Assembly (NCBI GenBank): GCA_910586505.1
Contig: CAJUGV010000002.1
Location: 215,810 to 279,809, forward strand
From: an uncultured Paraprevotella sp.
GTDB lineage: Bacteria; Bacteroidota; Bacteroidia; Bacteroidales; Bacteroidaceae
Length of the DNA: 64,000 bases
Direction of reading: 5' to 3'
The notes beneath the pieces were generated by a model. That model made no database searches and was not told the origin of the DNA. It was given only the letters and a program-made list of their open reading frames with translations. How positions within the stretch are numbered: the first letter of the stretch is position 1; every line of letters starts with the position of its first letter. Both the position numbers and the translations under genes were made by a program. Below, in pieces: positions 34,970 through 42,323 of this stretch.

Positions 34970-35374
34970 ATGAAGACGTGTTTCATAGGAATGGGCAGCA
35001 ACGAAGCTTCGCCAACTTTGCTTTTGGCCGCACAGAAAGATTTACTGGCCATGTTTCCCGATGCCATATTCAGCCGGTTGATGCAGACCGTACCCGTAGG
35101 ATTCCGTTCGCCGCGACTGTTTTATAACCAGGTGGCACGGTGCTCCACCTCCCTCTCCTCGGAAGAGATGCGCGAACGCCTCAAGCAAATCGAACTGGCA
35201 CATGGAAGACAACCCGGCGACAAGACACGGGGAATTGTCAAAATAGACCTCGACCTGCTTTCTTATGACAGCATAATCCTCAAGCCCGAGGACTGGCAAC
35301 GCGCCGATGTGAAAAAAGGTATCACGGAACTGACCGACTGCCATCCGTCATTTCCGCCTACGTGCCCGGAATGA
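34970..35374 (+). CDS. folK: 2-amino-4-hydroxy-6-hydroxymethyldihydropteridine pyrophosphokinase
   Basis: The start is the ATG at 34970 (MKTCFIGMGSN); this gives 134 aa, shorter than the usual 150-165. It keeps the HPPK opening GMGSNEASP, a middle VPVGFRSPRLFYNQV and the Mg-binding signature near HGRQPGDKTRG then KIDLDLL. The enzyme moves pyrophosphate from ATP to 6-hydroxymethyl-dihydropterin in folate synthesis. The C-terminal part that follows the IDLDLL strand is brief. The TGA stop is part of the dyad TGACAATATGTCA. Confidence 0.85.
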   Translation: MKTCFIGMGSNEASPTLLLAAQKDLLAMFPDAIFSRLMQTVPVGFRSPRLFYNQVARCSTSLSSEEMRERLKQIELAHGRQPGDKTRGIVKIDLDLLSYDSIILKPEDWQRADVKKGITELTDCHPSFPPTCPE

Positions 35375-35692
35375 CAATATGTCAATCCGGCAGTTTCCGG
35401 CTCCTGAGAATCGCGCGGACGCGACCGCCTTACAGATCACCGCATCATATCACAGCCACGCCCGAAAGTCTCACGACACAATGTCAGCCAATACGGACAT
35501 CATGACGACAAAGAGCCTGCCGCTTCGTTTTCTCATGCCTCATCCCCCGACATACAAAGCAAGCGGAGGAACCGTTTTCGGTTACATTTGGTTTTCCATT
35601 TCCCGTCAGCGAAAACAAGCAAACGGGAAGAACAGAACCGGTCGGGAGATGCCGGTACGCTCCGAACAGGCGCTTTTTTTTCAAGAAAACAC

Positions 35693-35776
35693 AGATGGGA
35701 AAAAATGATGCGGAGCATTTTTTATCGCACTCCGCATAAAAATATATTTTGGTGCGCACCAAAATTCATATTTTCG
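35693..35776 (+). repeat. Copy 2 of a dispersed 84-nt element
   Basis: Gapless match to 13002-13085 (62 of 84 bases by hand). It also has a perfect 7-bp inverted repeat ATGCGGA/TCCGCAT at 35708-35714 and 35731-35737, which copy 1 keeps only in part. Confidence 0.55.
35746..35765. repeat. 20-bp perfect palindrome
   Basis: ATTTTGGTGCGCACCAAAAT reads the same on both strands with no spacer. It lies in the gap between folK and PBP1a; no T run follows, so a protein site is as likely as a hairpin. Confidence 0.65.
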
Positions 35777-35822
35777 CCTCATTCCGTTCACTGAAATACG
35801 GAAAAAAAACATGTGCTTATAC

Positions 35823-35851
35823 AAAAAGGAAGCCTTTTTCAGGCTTCCTTT
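35823..35851 (-). terminator. Terminator of the PBP1a gene
   Basis: Stem AAAGGAAGCC/GGCTTCCTTT (35825-35834 with 35842-35851), followed on the minus strand by TTTTTGTAT. Confidence 0.75.
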
Positions 35852-35942
35852 GCTACTCATTCATCCGTTAAAAAGATACAAACCGCTATCTTTATGCCGG
35901 TTTTTCGTCACAAATGGCTTCCATTCTGCCACTCCGGATTTT

Positions 35943-38270
35943 CTATTCAAAAACTTCGTCTATGCCTCCATATTCCTCCACCGGCGCCTCTTCAGCCACC
36001 ACTGTTTCGACACACGGATCGAAACCTTCCGGGATATTGAATTTCTCATTCGGAGAATAGCCCAGCGTCTTGTCTTTAAACACTTTCTGAAAGAAATAGC
36101 CGCAGACTGGCAAAGCAGAGGACGCCCCCTGGCCATAGGTCATGCTGTTGAAGTGAATATCGCGGTCTTCGCCCCCTACCCAGCAACCGGCCGACAGGGA
36201 AGGCGTGAAACACACGAACCATCCGTCCGAATTCCGGTTTGTCGTACCGGTCTTACCGCCCATATCCGCATTTACATTATAGCGGAAACGCATACGTCCG
36301 CCCGTACCGCCATTCATCACACCCTGTAGCATGATGATCATTTTATAAGCACTCTCCTCACTGATTACTTCCGTCATACGGGGCTGGAACTCTCCGACCA
36401 CATTGCCTTCGCTGTCCTCTATCCGCGACACAAAAAGAGGAGCCGTGCGTATTCCTCTGTTGGCAAAAGCAGTGTATGCACTGACCATCTCGGCCACGGA
36501 AATTTCACAGGGTCCGAGACAAAGCGACATGGAAGGATGAATGTCACGATTCTGCACGCCGAATTCATGAATCAGCCTGACAAGCGCCGACGGACTGAGA
36601 CGGCTCATCAGATAGGCCGAAATCCAGTTATTGGACTGGGCCAGCCCCCATTTCAGGGTCACCATCTCGCCGTAACGCGAACGGCTTCCATTACGTGGTG
36701 TCCACGGCTTTCCTGCCACCACATACGTCTGTTGAACATTGGGAGCGAGATCACAAGGAGACATGCCGTTCTCCATGGCAAGCGTATAAAGATACGGCTT
36801 GATGGTCGACCCCACCTGCCGACGTCCCACCCCTGCCATATCATACTGGAAATAGCGGTAATTAGGACCGCCCACGTATGCCTTCACATATCCCGTACGG
36901 GTATCCATGCACATGAATCCGGCACGCAGGAATCCTTTGTAATAACGGATGGAGTCCATCGGCGTCATCACGGTGTCCACCTCTCCATGATATGAAAACA
37001 CAGTCATCTCCTGAGGGGTATTGAAAGCCTTTGTAATCTCCGTCTCTCCCGCCCCGCTCTTTTTCATGGCGACATAACGTTCGCTTTGTTCCACCGAACG
37101 ACGGAGAATTTTTTCCACCTCCTTTGCCGTAAGCTGGCTGGAGAAAGGCCGTGTAGACTGATTACGCTTTTCCTTGTCGAATATGGGTTGCAGATAACCG
37201 GCTACATGCTCCTCCACACTTTCCTCCGCGTATTGCTGCATGCGTGAATCGATAGTGGTATAAATCTTCAGGCCGTCCGTGTACAGATTATAAGGAGTGC
37301 CGTCTTTCTTCCTGTTCTTGTTACACCATCCGTAAAGCGGATCCGTCTCCCACGCCAGGGAATCTTCATAATACTTTTGCCCTTGCCATGATGCATAATC
37401 CCCTCTTTTCGGTTCCCGTGCCATCAGCATCGTGCGCAGGCGCTCACGCAGATACGTAGCCAGACCTTCCTTATGATCCACCCTATGGAAACGCAAACCG
37501 ACGGATTCTATTTTGTGAAGCTCCGCATCGGCTTTAGACAGATAACCCGACCGTACCATCTGCTCCAGAACCACATTGCGCCTCTCACGGCAACGCTCCG
37601 GATTACGCACCGGATTGAAATAAGATGGATTCTTACACATACCTATCAGCATGGCCGCCTCACAAACCGACAGATTCTTAGGCTCCTTGCCGAAGTACGT
37701 GCGTGCGGCCGTCTTGATCCCCACGGCATTATGGAGGAAATCAAAATAGTTGAGGTACATCGTAATAATCTCCTCCTTTGTATAATACCGCTCCAGCTTC
37801 ACCGCTATCACCCATTCGATAGGCTTTTGCAGCAAACGCTCCATCGTATTCCGCGCCACATCACTGTAAAGCTGCTTGGCCAACTGCTGCGTAATGGTAC
37901 TTCCGCCGCCCGCATTACTCTGCCCCAGCAGGCCTCTCTTCACCACCGCACGTGCCAAAGCCCGATAATCAATACCGGAATGCTCATAAAAACGTTCGTC
38001 TTCCGTAGCGACCAAAGCCTTAACCAACCAGGGAGAAAGGTCGTCAAAATCCACAAATATACGGTTGGCACGACTGTAAGACCAGGTACCCAGCAATTTT
38101 CCGTCGGCCGAAACGGCCTGCGATGCGTATTTGTTGACAGGATTCTCTAATTGATATAAATTCGGCATATACCCGATCCATCCGTGCCAGATGGCGTAAA
38201 ACGCCAGGGACACGGCACTTATGCAAAGAAACAAAACCACCCACAAGGTGATTATAAACCTTTTCCTCAT
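35943..38270 (-). CDS. Penicillin-binding protein 1A (glycosyltransferase/transpeptidase)
   Basis: The start is the ATG at 38270 (MRKRFIITLWVV), 775 aa. One N-terminal membrane helix (about 5-25) is followed by a GT51 domain with ATEDERFYEHSGIDYRALAR (catalytic Glu) and GGSTITQQLAKQLYS. The transpeptidase domain has the SxxK serine in VGSTIKPYLY, an SNN-like motif in LAQSNNWISAY and KTGTTNR. It polymerises and cross-links peptidoglycan at the outer face of the inner membrane. It is divergent from pyrB and ends with a clear terminator. Confidence 0.95.
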   Translation of the reverse strand: MRKRFIITLWVVLFLCISAVSLAFYAIWHGWIGYMPNLYQLENPVNKYASQAVSADGKLLGTWSYSRANRIFVDFDDLSPWLVKALVATEDERFYEHSGIDYRALARAVVKRGLLGQSNAGGGSTITQQLAKQLYSDVARNTMERLLQKPIEWVIAVKLERYYTKEEIITMYLNYFDFLHNAVGIKTAARTYFGKEPKNLSVCEAAMLIGMCKNPSYFNPVRNPERCRERRNVVLEQMVRSGYLSKADAELHKIESVGLRFHRVDHKEGLATYLRERLRTMLMAREPKRGDYASWQGQKYYEDSLAWETDPLYGWCNKNRKKDGTPYNLYTDGLKIYTTIDSRMQQYAEESVEEHVAGYLQPIFDKEKRNQSTRPFSSQLTAKEVEKILRRSVEQSERYVAMKKSGAGETEITKAFNTPQEMTVFSYHGEVDTVMTPMDSIRYYKGFLRAGFMCMDTRTGYVKAYVGGPNYRYFQYDMAGVGRRQVGSTIKPYLYTLAMENGMSPCDLAPNVQQTYVVAGKPWTPRNGSRSRYGEMVTLKWGLAQSNNWISAYLMSRLSPSALVRLIHEFGVQNRDIHPSMSLCLGPCEISVAEMVSAYTAFANRGIRTAPLFVSRIEDSEGNVVGEFQPRMTEVISEESAYKMIIMLQGVMNGGTGGRMRFRYNVNADMGGKTGTTNRNSDGWFVCFTPSLSAGCWVGGEDRDIHFNSMTYGQGASSALPVCGYFFQKVFKDKTLGYSPNEKFNIPEGFDPCVETVVAEEAPVEEYGGIDEVFE

Positions 38271-38306
38271 AAAAAAACTTCTATAATTTATCAAAGTGGC
38301 AAAGTG

Positions 38307-38314
38307 CAAAATTA
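38307..38314 (-). promoter_or_regulatory. -7 box TAATTTTG for PBP1a
   Basis: Consensus -7 box 37 nt before the ATG at 38270. Confidence 0.5.
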
Positions 38315-38398
38315 CAAATAAACTTTAGAAAAGACCGCTTATTTAAGGAAAAGTTCATGAAATGGCATACTTCACATTTCCGTTCCACTTTTTTTATG

Positions 38399-38406
38399 TA
38401 ACTTTG
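38399..38406 (+). promoter_or_regulatory. -7 box TAACTTTG for the pyrBI operon
   Basis: Consensus -7 box 43 nt before the pyrB ATG at 38449; a weaker -33-like TTTC lies at 38377-38380. It puts the start of transcription downstream of an earlier in-frame ATG at 38362. Confidence 0.5.
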
Positions 38407-38448
38407 AAAACTGAAGAGTATCTATATTTAAGTACAAAGGAATCCAAA

Positions 38449-39396
38449 ATGGAAAACAGGAGTTTGGTGACTATTGCAGACCATTCCAGAGAGAAGATCA
38501 TGTATCTGCTCCGAATGGCCGAGGAGTTTGAGAAACATACCAACCGCAAGTTGCTGGAAGGTAAAGTGGTGGCCACATTGTTTTTTGAACCGTCGACGAG
38601 AACACGATTGAGTTTTGAAACAGCGGCCAACCGTCTTGGAGCACGTGTCATTGGGTTTACAGATCCCAAAGTAACGAGTTCTACAAAAGGCGAAACACTG
38701 AAAGACACGATCATGATGGTAAGCAACTATGCAGATATCATCGTGATGCGCCATTATCTGGAAGGAGCTGCGCGCTATGCCTCCGAAGTGTCACCCGTTC
38801 CCATCATCAATGCAGGCGACGGTGCAAACCAGCACCCCTCTCAAACTATGCTGGACCTCTATTCCATCTACAAGACACAAGGCACCCTCGACAACCTGCA
38901 GATATATATGGTGGGTGACTTGAAATACGGCCGCACCGTACACTCCCTGCTGATGGCAATGCGCCATTTCAATCCGACGTTCCACTTTATCGCTCCCCGG
39001 GAGTTGCAGATGCCGGATGTCTACAAACAATATTGCGACATGCATCATATCAAATATGTAGAACATACCGACTTTACAGCCGACACCATAGCGGACGCCG
39101 ACATTCTTTACATGACTCGCGTACAGAAAGAGCGATTCACCGACCTGATGGAATACGAACGGGTAAAAGACCTTTATCTGCTCAAACTTCACATGTTGAA
39201 GAAAGCCAAAGATAACATGCGCATCCTGCATCCGCTGCCCCGCGTCAATGAGATAGAATATACCATTGACGATGACCCGCACGCCTATTACTTCGAGCAA
39301 GCCCACAACGGTCTGTTTGCCCGTCAGGCATTGATATGCGATGCATTGGGCCTGACATTGGAAGACGTGATAAACGACCGTACTATTATTGACTAA
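38449..39396 (+). CDS. pyrB: Aspartate carbamoyltransferase catalytic chain
   Basis: The start is the ATG at 38449 (MENRSLVTIADHS), giving 315 aa. It has the carbamoyl-phosphate site FEPSTRTRLSFE, the second-subunit loop (TSSTKGETLKD), the HPSQTMLDLY stretch and HPLPRVNEI for aspartate. It makes N-carbamoyl-aspartate in pyrimidine synthesis. The regulatory chain pyrI follows 17 nt later, so the enzyme should be the allosteric PyrB-PyrI dodecamer. Confidence 0.97.
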   Translation: MENRSLVTIADHSREKIMYLLRMAEEFEKHTNRKLLEGKVVATLFFEPSTRTRLSFETAANRLGARVIGFTDPKVTSSTKGETLKDTIMMVSNYADIIVMRHYLEGAARYASEVSPVPIINAGDGANQHPSQTMLDLYSIYKTQGTLDNLQIYMVGDLKYGRTVHSLLMAMRHFNPTFHFIAPRELQMPDVYKQYCDMHHIKYVEHTDFTADTIADADILYMTRVQKERFTDLMEYERVKDLYLLKLHMLKKAKDNMRILHPLPRVNEIEYTIDDDPHAYYFEQAHNGLFARQALICDALGLTLEDVINDRTIID

Positions 39397-39413
39397 AACG
39401 CTGCAAACATACG

Positions 39414-39869
39414 ATGAAAAGACAAGAACTTCTGGTAGCCGCACTCGAAAACGGTACGGTAATCGACCATATCCCGTCAAGCAAATTGTTTGAAGTTGTA
39501 AACTTGCTTCACCTTGAGCTGATGAAAACGTCCATCACTGTAGGTTACAATCTGAAAAGCAAGAAAATGGGACACAAGAGTATCATTAAAATCGCAGGCA
39601 AGTTCTTCTCTGACGAAGAACTGAACCAGTTGGCTGTAGTAAGCCCCAACGTAACGCTGTGCATCATCCGCGATTATGAAGTGGTGGAGAAGAAAGAAGT
39701 AAAACTTCCTCAGGAATTAAGAGGTATCGTGAGATGCGCCAACCCCAAGTGCATCACGAATAATGAACCGATGAGGACTTATTTCCACACGGTCAGTGAG
39801 AAAGACGGTGTGCTCCGTTGTCATTACTGCAACAAGGAAGTAAGTCTGGATCATGTCAAATTAGTGTAA
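39414..39869 (+). CDS. pyrI: Aspartate carbamoyltransferase regulatory chain
   Basis: A 151-aa protein with the effector-binding N-terminal domain (VAALENGTVIDHIP, then GYNLKSKKMGHKSIIKIAG) and the C-terminal zinc domain with cysteines in RCANPKCITNNEP and LRCHYCNKE, which contact PyrB. It carries CTP/ATP control. Order and spacing are as in pyrBI operons elsewhere. Confidence 0.97.
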   Translation: MKRQELLVAALENGTVIDHIPSSKLFEVVNLLHLELMKTSITVGYNLKSKKMGHKSIIKIAGKFFSDEELNQLAVVSPNVTLCIIRDYEVVEKKEVKLPQELRGIVRCANPKCITNNEPMRTYFHTVSEKDGVLRCHYCNKEVSLDHVKLV

Positions 39870-39880
39870 GGGGCAGACAC

Positions 39881-40450
39881 ATGAAACAAGATTGGAAACC
39901 CGGTACCATGATATATCCTCTGCCGGCACTGCTTGTAAGTTGCGGCAGCACCCCCGAGGATTATAATCTGTTTACCGTAGCCTGGGCCGGAACCATCTGT
40001 ACCAATCCGGCAATGTGTTACATTTCCGTACGGCCGGAGCGGCATTCTTACCATCTCATCCGGAAAAACATGGAGTTTGTCCTCAATCTGACTACAGAGG
40101 AGATGGCCTATGCCACGGACTGGTGTGGCGTACGGTCGGGACGTGATTACCGGAAATTTGAAGAAATGAAACTCACACCGGGAAAGGCACGCATGGTAGC
40201 GGCCCCCATTGTGGAGGAATCACCGCTGAGCATAGAGTGCAGGGTGAAGGAGATTGTCTCGCTAGGGTCACATGACATGTTCATCGCTGAAATCCTTAAT
40301 GTAAAGGCAGACGAACGATATCTTGACAAAGAAAGCGGAAAGTGGGAACTGGACTCTGCACACCCGCTGGTATATCTTCATGGCGCATACTACGGATTAG
40401 GCCAGAAGATCGGTAAATTCGGCTGGAGCGTGGAAAAGAAAAAAGAATGA
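39881..40450 (+). CDS. Flavin reductase-like domain protein
   Basis: The start is the ATG at 39881 (MKQDWKPGTMIYPLPA), 11 nt after pyrI, giving 189 aa. It belongs to the FMN-binding split-barrel flavin reductase family: LFTVAWAGTICTNPAMCYISVRP (44-66) and the SRDYRKFEEMKLTP-like region bind FMN. Such proteins reduce flavins or act as small flavoproteins. A link with pyrimidine or glycine metabolism is suggested only by operon position, between pyrI and glyA. Confidence 0.88.
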   Translation: MKQDWKPGTMIYPLPALLVSCGSTPEDYNLFTVAWAGTICTNPAMCYISVRPERHSYHLIRKNMEFVLNLTTEEMAYATDWCGVRSGRDYRKFEEMKLTPGKARMVAAPIVEESPLSIECRVKEIVSLGSHDMFIAEILNVKADERYLDKESGKWELDSAHPLVYLHGAYYGLGQKIGKFGWSVEKKKE

Positions 40451-40477
40451 TTGCAAACTATTAAAGAATAAACAAAG

Positions 40478-41758
40478 ATGAAAACAGACGCAACTGTATT
40501 TGATTTGATTGAGAAGGAACACCAACGCCAGCTCAAAGGAATCGAACTCATCGCCTCGGAAAACTTCGTGAGCGATGAAGTAATGAAAGCCATGGGATCA
40601 TGTCTCACCAACAAATATGCCGAGGGATATCCTGGCAAAAGATACTATGGAGGCTGTCAGGTAGTAGACGAAGTGGAGAGTCTGGCTATCGAACGTATAT
40701 GCAAACTTTTCGGAGCTGAATACGCCAACGTACAGCCTCACTCGGGAGCACAGGCCAATGCTGCCGTATTCCTAGCCTGCCTCAAGCCGGGCGATACTTT
40801 CATGGGACTGAATCTGGACCATGGAGGTCATTTATCTCACGGCTCGACAGTAAACACATCGGGGATTCTTTACCACGCCATCGGTTATAACCTGAATAAA
40901 GAAACAGGTCGTGTGGACTACGAGGAAATGGAAAAACTCGCTCTTGAACACCGCCCGAAACTGATTATCGGCGGTGGATCTGCCTACAGTCGTGAATGGG
41001 ATTACGCACGTATGCGCGAAATCGCCGACAAGGTAGGTGCCATCTTCATGGTAGACATGGCGCATCCGGCCGGATTGATTGCAGCCGGATTGCTGGAGAA
41101 TCCGGTAAAGTATGCCCATATCGTTACATCTACTACTCACAAGACGCTGAGAGGACCGCGTGGCGGTATCATCCTATTAGGAAAGGACTTCGAAAACCCT
41201 TGGGGATTGACGACCCCGAAAGGCGAAATAAAGAAAATGAGCCAGTTACTCAACAGCGCCGTATTCCCAGGTATTCAAGGCGGCCCGCTGGAACATGTAA
41301 TCGCAGCCAAAGCCGTAGCCTTCAATGAAGCACTGCAACCAGAATTCAAGGAATGGGCCAAACAGGTGCAGAAGAACGCCAAAGTGCTTGCAGACGAATT
41401 GATAAAGCGTGGTTTCAATATAGTAAGTGGAGGAACAGACAACCACTCCATGTTGGTAGATCTCCGTAGCAAATATCCGGACCTGACGGGCAAGGTAGCC
41501 GAGAAAGCACTTGTAGCGGCTGACATTACAGTAAATAAGAACATGGTTCCTTTTGACACACGCAGTGCATTCCAAACTTCCGGTATCCGTCTGGGAACAC
41601 CGGCCATCACCACACGCGGAGCAAAAGAAGACTTAATGGTACTGATTGCGGAACTGATTGAAAAGGTATTGAACGCACCGGAAGACGAAAATGTCATCGC
41701 CGAAGTACGTAGTCAAGTGAACAGTGTAATGGCGAATTATCCTCTGTTCGCTTACTAA
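40478..41758 (+). CDS. glyA: Serine hydroxymethyltransferase
   Basis: A 426-aa PLP enzyme with the SHMT opening ELIASENFVSDEVMKAMGS, YAEGYPGKRYYGGC and the PLP lysine in TSTTHKTLRGPRGG. It turns serine and tetrahydrofolate into glycine and methylene-THF. The start ATG lies 27 nt after the flavin reductase gene, so it could share the pyrBI transcript. A two-way hairpin follows the stop. Confidence 0.97.
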   Translation: MKTDATVFDLIEKEHQRQLKGIELIASENFVSDEVMKAMGSCLTNKYAEGYPGKRYYGGCQVVDEVESLAIERICKLFGAEYANVQPHSGAQANAAVFLACLKPGDTFMGLNLDHGGHLSHGSTVNTSGILYHAIGYNLNKETGRVDYEEMEKLALEHRPKLIIGGGSAYSREWDYARMREIADKVGAIFMVDMAHPAGLIAAGLLENPVKYAHIVTSTTHKTLRGPRGGIILLGKDFENPWGLTTPKGEIKKMSQLLNSAVFPGIQGGPLEHVIAAKAVAFNEALQPEFKEWAKQVQKNAKVLADELIKRGFNIVSGGTDNHSMLVDLRSKYPDLTGKVAEKALVAADITVNKNMVPFDTRSAFQTSGIRLGTPAITTRGAKEDLMVLIAELIEKVLNAPEDENVIAEVRSQVNSVMANYPLFAY

Positions 41759-41790
41759 ATCTAAAATAGACAGCCTTTATTGAGCTGAGA

Positions 41791-41830
41791 CTCCGAAACG
41801 GAGCTGAATGCATTTCGCACTCAGCTCCGT
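41791..41830 (+). terminator. Two alternative hairpins after glyA
   Basis: A 10-bp stem (41798-41807 with 41821-41830) overlaps a shorter stem CTCCG/CGGAG (41791-41795 with 41799-41803), so both cannot form at once. There is no clean T run. It is a terminator or an attenuator-like 3' structure. Confidence 0.5.
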
Positions 41831-41941
41831 CTTCATTCAGGTATTATTCCAGTAGCAATCCGTCACTCCATAAAAACGCCCCTCTTCCCTCCTCCTTCAA
41901 TTATACTTCAACATTCTTAGTATTGTCTCAATCTTTTTTCC

Positions 41942-41949
41942 TAACTTTG
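41942..41949 (+). promoter_or_regulatory. -7 box TAACTTTG before the hypothetical-YgiQ run
   Basis: Consensus -7 box 32 nt before the ATG at 41981. Confidence 0.5.
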
Positions 41950-41980
41950 CAATACTAACAATTTCTTCAATATAAAGAAT

Positions 41981-42307
41981 ATGTACGAGATACAAACTAA
42001 TGCCAAAGGTTCGCGTCAGCTGACTGTCACTGAAGAGAATCTAATCACAATAGAGAAATACGGACTCTTTCGTCATCTGGTGGACAGCACCGGAATCATT
42101 GATGAAATGGTACTGGATAAATTACGGCTGAACGTCCGCGCCCTGATGGAAACTCATCCGGATAACGGTGAACTTGTAGAACTATGTAAAGACGTGCTTT
42201 TCCACGATAACATGAAGGCATTCGGACTCCAACAATTGCATAGGCTATATGAAAACTGGCTGACAGTACATAACGAACTGGATACCCACCACACAGAATC
42301 GCTATAA
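41981..42307 (+). CDS. Hypothetical protein, alpha-helical
   Basis: I do not recognise this 108-aa protein. It is acidic, without signal peptide or membrane helix. After a short N-terminal strand it looks mostly helical (LTVTEENLITIEKYGLFRHL, then VLDKLRLNVRALMETH and the C-terminal FGLQQLHRLYENWLTVHNEL). Good codon use, its own promoter box and the 16-nt gap to the YgiQ gene suggest a real gene in the same unit. Confidence 0.7.
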   Translation: MYEIQTNAKGSRQLTVTEENLITIEKYGLFRHLVDSTGIIDEMVLDKLRLNVRALMETHPDNGELVELCKDVLFHDNMKAFGLQQLHRLYENWLTVHNELDTHHTESL

Positions 42308-42323
42308 ACAGACAAAGACATTG

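Larger units (their letters stand above)
35375..35942. other. Gene-free stretch between folK and PBP1a
   Basis: 568 nt between convergent genes. It holds the dyad TGACAATATGTCA at its start, copy 2 of the dispersed element (35693-35776), a 20-bp perfect palindrome (35746-35765) and the PBP1a terminator (35823-35851). Open frames on both strands have compositions unlike real proteins. Confidence 0.6.

Noticed and set aside
35379..35794. Plus- and minus-strand ORFs in the folK/PBP1a gap
   Set aside because: No family resemblance, odd composition and overlap with palindromes; treated as non-coding apart from the shared 84-nt element.
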